DNA from: Scilla litardierei
Lineage: Eukaryota; Streptophyta; Magnoliopsida; Asparagales; Asparagaceae
DNA: 64,000 bases
Assembly: GCA_030789695.1 (NCBI GenBank)
Contig: CM061132.1
Coordinates: 163,395,442 to 163,459,441 of the forward strand
Reading direction: 5' to 3'
Below, in pieces: positions 57,501 through 64,000 of the stretch. The notes beneath the pieces are model-generated. The model did not search any database, had not been told where the DNA came from, and saw only the letters and a list, made by a program, of their open reading frames with translations. Positions within the stretch are counted from its first letter, which is position 1. Each line of letters begins with the position of its first letter. The position numbers and the translations under genes were made by a program.

Positions 57501-60500
57501 TATTGAAACCTTCTAAGATGCATTCATGAAAATGAAACGTGCTAAGTGATTATTGCTGGTTCACTAGCTAAATATTTTACATAATTCAATGGTATTAATT
57601 TAAATGTATGACAGCTAGGGATGAGAATTGGCATGCCCAAAGCCCGATTGGGCGCCCAATTGGGCATGCCCCATTCCCATCTCTACAAATCCTTCATTAA
57701 TGAGTATGAAAGAATTAATGAAGGATTTGTAGAGATGGAAATTGGGCATGTCCAATTGGGAGCCCAATCGGGCTTTGGGCATGCCCATTCCAGCTCACTG
57801 GAAATCGCTGTTGAAGAAACCATAAGATAAATTGTCCTTATTCATGTGCAACATTCATAATCCTACCACTGCAATCAGTTCGCTAATGGGATGCACAAGT
57901 ATAATGTAGTGTTAAATTACATTGTTATGGTTTTGTTAATATGATGAATGCCCTGATTACTTTCCTATTTTTCCAGCCCCGACAGTAGCTTTGTCACCTA
58001 GGGTTTCACCGCCCCCACCACCCTATGTGCATAAACCCCAAAGTGATGTGAGGGATGATAAACATTCAAGTTTGACTATAGCTGTTGGGATATGTGCTGG
58101 TGTCCTGATCATTATAATTATTATAGCGGTAATAATTTGCTCGTGCACATCTGGGAAACTGAAGAAGGTACCAGTAAAAGAACCAGGTGTGTTCTCCAAC
58201 TTTTCCTGCATGCTTATATCCTACGTATATTGTCAATGATGAATATCCTTTGTGTATCTTGTGAAACAGAAAGGTTAATTGAGTTGTAGTTATAAATGCT
58301 GAAAGTTTTAAAAGGCATTTAACAATCCAGAGGAAACAATTACAAATTTTTATGTTTGTCATGCTCTTACATCTTTGAAACCTCTAATATCTAAAGTGTA
58401 AGTGAACAAATACTGGCTTCTAATACTTGTTTACTGTTGCCACAAGAAATGAGAGCACAAGGACATTCTTTAAAGTTTTCATAACAAATGTTATGAATGT
58501 TCGTCAAATAAGTTGTCTACATTCAGCATTCTCCATCAATGACCAATGTCTAATCAATACGGGATTGGCTGCGATACAGCTTTAAATGAGAAAGACCACT
58601 AATTATGCACCAACATATTTTTGGTTAGTCTTCCTATGGGGACATCTAGATAATTAAATCGATGCCGGAAACCAGCGCAAGGCAGCTATGTATGTGAGTG
58701 GTCTTTTGCCCTAAATTCAAGAGAGATAGTTGACAAATTGACGCTGAGACAGTCTACCTGGATTCACTTAAACTTGGGAGAAAACCTTCAAATATTCTAC
58801 TTGATGAGGAAAAGAAATTGTTAAGAATAATAATCCCATGTTGGATAAAGTAAAAAAGAAATTGTTAAGAATAATAATCCCATGTTGGATAAAATAAAAA
58901 AATGGTGATGTCTATAAATTAGCACTTGTGCCTCTACTTATTAGCTTAAGCTTTGGGGTACATATGATTTCAACTACTTGTTTGCGACTTACAAATATAA
59001 AATAAAAGTGGATATCCGTTCCTATTTTAGTTCTAATAGAACTCGTTCATACAGTTGGTTTACATAAATTAATGTTCAATAAATTTTCATTTAGAATTAC
59101 ATGTTGATTCATAGTTGCATGCATGCAATTGATTACCTCATAAGACCTGAGCTTTAACATCTAAGTCATAGTTGGATCTTGTCTGAATTAGGATGCAGAA
59201 TCGTGGCCATGATACTTGCTATATGTCTTGTTAGAAACCTAAACCAGGCTTTTCATTGCCAAAATCTTTTGTATAACTAGGAAATGTTATTGACACGACC
59301 TTCTGGAAGCACTCTTCTTGATTTAGCATAGTGAACAAGGTGTCTTATTGACATTATTGAATGCATGCTATTTTATGCAACATAATTTGGCGACATTTGA
59401 CCCTTGGGACTACAGTTAATGTATGCAAGAGAGTAATATATATATGTAAGATAACAAGCACTGCCGACATAGAAAAGATCTAAGTGGATATGTGAATGGT
59501 ACATAGCTTAAAGTTTTAGCTGTTGATCACTTGCCATTGATATTTCGTATAGATCATGAAAGAATAACTAAACTTATGTTTCAGAATTGAGGTAAATATA
59601 TAACGATTGCTTTTTATATTACTTTTAATTCCAAACTAAATTCTGTTTGCTTAATCTCCTTGTCAGTACACTTCTGTTCTATACAAGTTAATTCTTGATC
59701 AGAACTTGGGAAAACCTGTAGTCAGAAACCAAAACGACTTCATGCCCAAAATAAATTACACAAAACATACTTATTTCTATGTTAAATCAAATTGAAATTT
59801 GCATACCAAATGGAGTTATCTGTCAGAGCAAGTTCTGTTCCATGCAAAGTATGAAAGGACCATTGCCTGAGTGCAATCAATTAAATATGTTTATCACTGC
59901 ATGAGTGCAATCAATTAAATAATTTTCCATCTGAATGTATTTTCAGCAAAACCAAAGAGTTTAGATGGAGCTTCTGTAGAAGGTTCTCTTCCTTATCCTA
60001 CTAGCACAAGGTTTCTCTCATATGAAGAGCTCAAAGAGGCAACAAATAATTTTGAACATGCAAGTCTTCTTGGAGAGGGTGGGTTTGGCCGTGTCTTCAA
60101 AGGAGTTCTAAGTGATGGCACTGTGGTTGCCATTAAGAAACTTACAAGTGGAGGACACCAGGGAGATAAAGAATTCTTGGTTGAGGTTGAAATGCTAAGC
60201 AGGCTACACCACCGTAATCTCGTAAGACTTGTTGGTTACCACAGCAATCGTGATCCATCACAGAACCTTCTTTGTTATGAGCTTGTCCCTAATGGAAGCT
60301 TAGAGTCATGGCTCCATGGTATCACTTAATTTTTATAATTGTCGAGGTCATTTCCTTATCAGTTCCTTCTCCTAAGATAATGTTTATCTTTTGCCTCTTA
60401 TTTAGGTTCTTTGGGAGCAAATTGTCCTCTAGATTGGGATACAAGAATGAAGATAGCTCTTGATGCCGCTAGAGGGCTAGCCTACCTTCACGAGGATTCT

Positions 60501-60649
60501 CAGCCCTGCGTGATTCACAGAGATTTTAAAGCGTCCAATATATTGCTTGAGAATAACTTCCATGCAAAGGTTTCTGATTTTGGTCTTGCCAAGCAGGCGC
60601 CGGAAGGGCGTGCCAACTATCTTTCTACTCGTGTGATGGGAACTTTTGG
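42545..60649 (+). CDS. ALE2-like receptor-like serine/threonine kinase, six exons visible, 3' end outside
   Basis: Exons 42545-42641 (least certain), 44541-44993, 45453-45824, 57977-58186, 59947-60318 and 60406-60649 join in frame. All introns up to exon 6 are phase 1. Exon 2 starts with a hydrophobic stretch ([13 protein letters not shown]) and then a Ser/Pro-rich part. Exon 3 is the Cys-containing extracellular domain typical of ALE2-type kinases ([40 protein letters not shown]). Exon 4 has a Pro-rich stalk and the membrane helix with a run of Ile. Exons 5 and 6 hold the kinase: [41 protein letters not shown] and RVMGTFG. ALE2 acts in epidermal and cuticle patterning in Arabidopsis (family knowledge). 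The remaining kinase exons must lie beyond the chromovirus at 60911 or outside the window. Intron 3 is 12.2 kb because of nested retroelements. Confidence 0.85.
42642..44540. other. Intron 1 of the ALE2-like gene
   Basis: AT-rich intron with a short CA tract (44063-44090) and GA tracts (44280-44320). No transposon was recognised. The open frame at 42906-43247 has no recognisable content. Confidence 0.5.
46043..46373. mobile_element. Foldback MITE-like element in intron 3
   Basis: Inverted arms at about 46043-46165 and 46257-46373. CTTTTCCCAAATTAGT pairs with ACTAATTTGGGAAAAG, and ATGTTTCATCATTTTCC pairs with a GGAAAATGGTGAAACAT stretch. The loop is about 90 bp. Confidence 0.75.
47282..47656 (+). 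repeat. 5' LTR of the chromovirus
   Basis: It begins TGATGAGATC and ends CTATCA, 375 bp. It shares the CTCCTATATATGTTTAGGAC TATA region and downstream leader with the right LTR. Confidence 0.85.
47659..47671 (+). other. Primer-binding site, degenerate
   Basis: TTGGAATTAGAGC resembles the initiator tRNA-Met primer site TGGTATCAGAGC. Confidence 0.6.
47683..49503 (+). pseudogene. Chromovirus gag with decapeptide repeat, broken
   Basis: The frame opens at ATG 47683 (a coiled-coil-like [19 protein letters not shown] start) and meets TGA at 47815. After the repeat region (48097-48276) other frames encode the capsid core ([37 protein letters not shown]), interrupted by TAG at 48978. The CCHC zinc knuckle [14 protein letters not shown] lies at about 49350-49391. 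The last frame ends in TAA at 49501-49503. Several stops and shifts show it is inactive. Confidence 0.85.
48097..48276 (+). repeat. 30-bp in-frame tandem repeat, six copies, in chromovirus gag
   Basis: Each unit starts GGGGGCCGCGCGACCCCCAG or a close variant and encodes a decapeptide like [10 protein letters not shown]. The first unit begins at 48097 and the period is exactly 30 bp. Confidence 0.88.
49504..52932 (+). pseudogene. Chromovirus pol: protease, RT, RNase H, integrase, chromodomain
   Basis: Protease remnants lie at 49504-49840 (frameshifted around the active Asp; [14 protein letters not shown] later). [55 protein letters not shown] and the catalytic VFFDDILVY (50607-50633), with shifts around 50370. 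RNase [18 protein letters not shown] and [11 protein letters not shown], then TAG at 51289. Integrase: the finger with [16 protein letters not shown] and TDRDQVF acidic residues, with TGA at 51966, and [12 protein letters not shown] chromodomain follows ([20 protein letters not shown], 52726-52785). The stop is at 52930-52932. Confidence 0.9.
52846..52859 (+). other. Polypurine tract of the chromovirus
   Basis: A run of ten G followed by AGTAA directly before the right LTR. Confidence 0.65.
52860..53245 (+). repeat. 3' LTR of the chromovirus
   Basis: 386 bp, similar to 47282-47656. It has an extra GGAGCAATCA-like duplication near 52910. Confidence 0.85.
53710..55929 (+). pseudogene. Putative gypsy-type transposon protein (Transposase_28-like), broken
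   Basis: The frame from ATG 53710 ([20 protein letters not shown]) reaches [14 protein letters not shown] and a TGA at 54016-54018. Reading on in the same frame gives the family's core: [19 protein letters not shown], then TAA at 54202-54204, then [16 protein letters not shown] and [17 protein letters not shown]. The C-terminal part is a coiled coil in other frames ([20 protein letters not shown]; 55362-55930). The family is carried by plant gypsy-type elements and its role is unknown. Stops and shifts make this a pseudogene. Introns may explain some breaks. Confidence 0.65.
56180..56550 (+). repeat. Tandem repeat of about 85 bp downstream of the gag-like gene
   Basis: About four degenerate units each contain CGATCGTATAGCYAGCTCGG and CAGCCCGCGAGGGTG-like motifs (for example GATCGTATAGCCAAGCAGCC near 56347 and related motifs near 56432 and 56518). 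Confidence 0.75.
56551..57612. other. Intron 3 of the ALE2-like gene, distal part
   Basis: AT-rich intron sequence. It includes a 46-bp tandem duplication (about 57395-57486, motif GCTTGTCTTCTTTGGTTGAT twice). No gene was seen. Confidence 0.5.
57395..57486 (+). repeat. 46-bp tandem duplication in intron 3
   Basis: GCTTGTCTTCTTTGGTTGAT begins at 57401 and again at 57447. The copies are nearly identical. Confidence 0.85.
57613..57794. repeat. Strong hairpin/palindrome, 182 bp, near the exon 4 acceptor
   Basis: Left arm 57613-57701 and right arm 57712-57794 are reverse complements at about 90%, with a loop of about 10 bp (GAGTATGAAA). The arms hold further palindromes around GGCATGCC and CCCAATTGGG. 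It lies 180 bp upstream of exon 4. It may be a MITE or a hairpin RNA source. Confidence 0.88.
58187..59946. other. Intron 4 of the ALE2-like gene
   Basis: AT-rich. It contains a 44-bp tandem duplication (58811-58898, motif AAAGAAATTGTTAAGAATAA twice). No transposon or gene was recognised. Confidence 0.5.
58811..58898 (+). repeat. 44-bp tandem duplication in intron 4
   Basis: The same motif starts at 58811 and 58855, with almost identical copies including CCCATGTTGGATAAA. Confidence 0.85.
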
Positions 60650-60651
60650 GT

Positions 60652-60910
60652 AATCTATCTATCCATCTATCTATATATGTGTGCATGTCCGTGTGCGCAT
60701 GCGTGTGCATGTGTGCAGGTGGGTGGGTTGGTGGGTAGGTAAGTGCATCTCTTGTGTGTCTTGTAAGTGCAAGTATGTACATGCATGTCTGGTGCACGTA
60801 TAGATCAAGCACATGTAGGTTTTTGTGGTGGTGTACATGTATGCATATCTTCCGTGCTTATGCATGGTCGCAAGCCAACATGCATGTATGTGCATTTATC
60901 TGTGTGCTTA
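60652..60910 (+). repeat. Simple-sequence tract after exon 6
   Basis: ATCT repeats (60652-60677) followed by TG/GCATG-rich sequence and GGTGGGTGGG-like motifs, up to the LTR. Confidence 0.7.
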
Positions 60911-61317
60911 TGATACGATCTAGAGGATCGATCAATTACTTTTAGATTTAAAAGTGGAAAAATATGAAAATGTGGAATTTTTATGGACTTTATATTGCGA
61001 AGAACAAATGATTAATTGATCATTGAGCCTCTTTCGAGAGGAGACTCGATCTCCTAACTTTTGATGAACGGAACAAAAGCCTAAAATCCTTCACAGAAGA
61101 TGCCTACGGGTTCTTCACAAAATAAGCATAAGAAATTAAGAAAGTCGGTTAGCCCTAATAAATAGAAAAGAGGGGATTTACTAATCTAGCGCGAAAAGAC
61201 TAGAATACCCCTAGACCCACTAACCCACTACGCGGTTTCACGCCTCCTACGCCGCACATACGTCACCAAGGATGGCCCGCCCCTTCATGATGGGCGGCGG
61301 ATGATGCATCCGCATCA
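60911..61317 (-). repeat. 3' LTR of the second chromovirus
   Basis: 407 bp. The minus strand begins TGATGCGGATGC and ends GATCGTATCA. The purine tract CTTTTAAGGGGGTAT lies just inside it (minus strand, 61318-61332). Confidence 0.75.
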
Positions 61318-62700
61318 ATACCCCCTTAAAAGAGCCACCTTGTCCTCAAGGTGGAAGTCTGAAAATTGCTCCTGGATCACGCTGTACGCCTCCCATGTAG
61401 CATCGCAATCTGGCAATCCCGCCCAATGTATCAGCACCTCCCTGCGCTCGCTCAGTCCCTGGCGAACGGCCCGAACCTCCAATGGCTCCAACAACACCTC
61501 CATATCCTCAGTAAGGATGGACGGTAGCGTAGACGACACCGTCTACTCTCCAATGGCACGACGAAGCTGCGACACATGAAATACTGGATGTATCGTAGCC
61601 GTTGGGGGCAGCCTCAACCTGTAAGCCACTTGGCCAATCTTGGTTGAAATCTCAAAGGGCCCATAGAATCTAGCCGACAGCTTCTCGTTCCGTCTCCTAG
61701 CTAGCGATCTCTGTCTGTAGAGTCTCAGCTTCAGATATACCATATCTCCCTACTGAAAGTGTACATCACGACGATGTCCATCTGCTCTAGTTTTCATCAC
61801 CTGCTGAGCCCGTAACAAGTGCTTTTTCAGCTCCTCCAGCATACTCTCCCTCTCCTCCATGTAATCCTCCACCTGCGATACTGGTGTCTGCCTCTTCCCA
61901 AACCGAGGCAACTCTGGTGGGTCCCTCCCATACAATACCCGAAAGGGTGTTTTCCCTGCTGCTGAGTGGTATGAAGTATTGTACCAATACTCTGCCCATG
62001 CCAACCACCGATACCACTGCCGAGGTGTCTCCGACGCAAAGCACCGCATATACGTCTCAATATTGCGGTTCACTACCTCAGTCTGCTCGTCTGTCTGAGG
62101 GTGATAGGCGGTACTCCTCTTTAACATCGTCCCCTGGACACGGAATATCTTCCGCCAAAACCCACTCAGGAACACCTGATCTCGGTCCGATACTATTGAA
62201 GCTGGAATCCGATGCAGTCGTATCACCTCTCGAGTAAAAGCTGTAGCCACTGAAACTGCCGTGTACGGGTGTTTCAGCTGTATGAAGTGAGCGTACTTGC
62301 TCAATCTATCCACCACCACGAAGATCACCTTGTACCCCTCCGATCTGGGTAGCCCATCGATGAAGTCCATCGTCACCTCCTCCCAGACCCGCTCGGGCAA
62401 CGCTAAAGGCTGCAGCAACCCGGCCGGTGCCATGGCCATGTACTTGTGACGGTGGCAGACGTCACAAATGGTAACCATACGGGCTATCGTCTTCCTCATA
62501 CCGGGCCAGTAAACCTCTCGGGACATCCTCATATATGTCTGCTGTACATCAGAATGTTCCCCAACCACCGAACTGTGGGACTCCTGAAATAGTACTGGTA
62601 TGAAAGCTGACGTCTGTGGTAATAATAACCGTCCTTGGTACAGTAGCCTCCGTCCCTCTAGAGAGTACCCCTTCAGCTCATCCCCGCCTCCCTGTAGCCG
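61318..62700 (-). pseudogene. Second chromovirus integrase and chromodomain
   Basis: The frame 62568-61750 holds the integrase: CDVCHRHKYMAMAPAG finger half, [13 protein letters not shown] and SDRDQVFL acidic residues, NRNIETYMRCF and the C-terminal RVLYGRDPPELP. It ends in a TAG at about 61748-61750; the frame then continues as [19 protein letters not shown] (61743-61543), and the chromodomain frame 61539-61315 has RREVLIHWAGLPDCDATWEA. The finger's first His pair is weak (VGEHSDVQQTYM). Single stops break it, but the domains are well preserved. Confidence 0.88.
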
Positions 62701-64000
62701 CTCACGGATCTACCTCAACTCTGGATCGGCCTCTGCCTTCTGCAGCATGGGCTTCCCATCTAACCACATCGGTAACGAAAGCGCCCTCAAGTGCACCCCC
62801 TCCTCTCTACGCGATAAGGCGTCAGCCTCCTTATTCTCTAACCTTGGTCTGTACTCAATGTCGAACCGGTACGCCACCAGCTTGGATAGCCAACGCTGAT
62901 GCTCCTCAGTCACCAACCTCTGCTCCAGTAAATACTTCAGGCTGCGCTGATCTGTCCTGACCACAAACTCCCTCCCCATCAGATAGGGCCGCCACTTCTG
63001 CACTACGATAGCCATCAGCTCCCTCTCGTACACAGACTTCAGCCGTGCTCTAGCTGAAAGCACCTGGCTGAAGTAGGCTATCGGTCGACCCAACTGCATC
63101 AAAACCGCCCCCAAACCAACGCCTGATGCATCAGTCTCCACTACAAATGCGATGCTGAAGTCAGGTAGCGCCAACATCGGGGCTGTCGTCATCGCCACCT
63201 TCAAGGCCTCAAATGCTTTGGTCGCCTCCTCTCCCCACTGGAACCCATCCTTCTTCAACTGATCAGTCAGTGGTCGTGCAATGGTGTTGTATCCCCTCAC
63301 GAATTTCCGGTAGTAGCCGGTCAGTCCGAAAAATCCCCGCAACACCCTCAGAGAGGTAGGTACCGGTCAGTCCAACATCGCTTCTATCTTCGCTCTGTCT
63401 GCCGCTACCCTTGCGGCCGACACCACATGCCCCAGATACTCTATCTATCTCTGGCCAAAGCTGCACTTCTTCTGGTTTGCATATAGCTGGTGCACCAATA
63501 ACTCCAGGAAAACCACCTCCAAATGGCACACATGCTCCTCTGTGGTCTTGCTGTAGACCAGAATGTCGTAAAAGAAGACGAGTATGAACCTCCTCAGGAA
63601 CGGCCGGAAGACCTCGTTCATCAATGCTTGAAATGTGGAAGGAGCATTAGTCAAGCCAAAAAGGCACGACGAGAAACTCGTAGTGCCCCTCGTGGGTGCG
63701 AAATGCTGTCTTCGACACGTCCTCTGGTCTCATCAGGATCTAGTGATACCCCGCCTTCAGGTCAATCTTCGAGAAAATAACTGCATCATGCAGCTCATCC
63801 AATAGCTCGCCGATCACGGGGATAGGAAACTTGTAAGCCACCGTCTCCTTATTCAGCGCTCGGTAGTTTACGCAGAAGCGCCATCTTCCGTCCTTCTTTA
63901 CCAACAACACCGTGCTAGAGAACGGGCTAACACTGGGCTGGATTACCCCAGCCTGCAACATCTCACCGACCATCCTCTCTATCTCATCCTTCTGCACGTG
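62700..64000 (-). pseudogene. Second chromovirus reverse transcriptase and RNase H
   Basis: Frame 63997-63740 has [37 protein letters not shown] and [11 protein letters not shown]. Frame 63654-63445 has [15 protein letters not shown] and VFFYDILVYSK, where the usual catalytic FFDD is FFYD. Frame 63345-62710 has [14 protein letters not shown], the RNase [18 protein letters not shown] and [11 protein letters not shown]. The break near 63650 is a shift. The 5' part lies outside the window. Confidence 0.88.

Larger units (their letters stand above)
60911..64000 (-). mobile_element. Second Ty3/gypsy chromovirus, minus strand, cut by window end
   Basis: The 3' LTR (60911-61317) is followed, reading leftward from 64000, by RT, RNase H, integrase and chromodomain segments in gypsy order. 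The proteins are closely similar to those at 49.5-52.9 kb (for example LSKYAHF, RVLYGRDPP, LEPLEV), so it is the same lineage (Reina-like). The LTR sequences differ, so it is a different family. It lies directly after exon 6 of the ALE2-like gene, so it is either in intron 6 or has disrupted the gene. Confidence 0.88.

Overview
This window is plant nuclear DNA. It has spliced genes with plant-type introns, plant-only protein families (a DUF26 cysteine-rich receptor-like kinase, an ALE2-type receptor-like kinase) and Ty1/copia, Ty3/gypsy chromovirus, hAT and PIF/Harbinger transposons. The very GC-rich 5' end of the receptor kinase gene at 10.8 kb suggests a monocot, probably not a grass; that is an inference. 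Only four host genes are supported: (1) an RPAP3-like TPR co-chaperone gene on the minus strand (exons between 9882 and 5678, continuing left); (2) a complete cysteine-rich receptor-like kinase on the plus strand (10845-13092); (3) a complete INO80 complex subunit B gene with PAPA-1 and HIT zinc finger regions on the minus strand (19237-16757); (4) an ALE2-like receptor kinase on the plus strand (42545-60649, continuing right). All exon joins proposed for these genes keep the reading frame.

Most of the rest is transposon, in nested layers. At 1-5366 a deleted copia element on the minus strand lies in or beside an intron of the RPAP3-like gene, and itself carries a 1.2 kb hAT-like element with an 8-bp target duplication. 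At 6667-8805 the large RPAP3 intron holds a 2.1 kb inverted repeat. At 13940-14935 there is a solo LTR with a perfect 5-bp duplication. From 19889 to 41123 a single PIF/Harbinger element can be recognised from its terminal inverted repeats and TTA duplication. It carries a DDE transposase gene, a Myb/SANT-like gene, a 73-bp minisatellite and a third gene encoding a GRF zinc finger plus a membrane segment. It has been hit twice by LTR elements: a SIRE-like copia element (20275-28465) and a lone long LTR (33074-35977) that splits the Myb/SANT gene. Both insertions have a clipped 3' end and unusually long target duplications (81 and 25 bp).

The ALE2-like gene has a 12 kb intron containing a decayed gypsy-type element (46632-56550) with a Reina-like chromovirus (47282-53245) nested inside it. 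A short, very strong palindrome lies just upstream of the next exon. A second chromovirus on the minus strand (60911 to the window end) follows the last visible kinase exon. No rRNA, functional tRNA or CRISPR array was seen.
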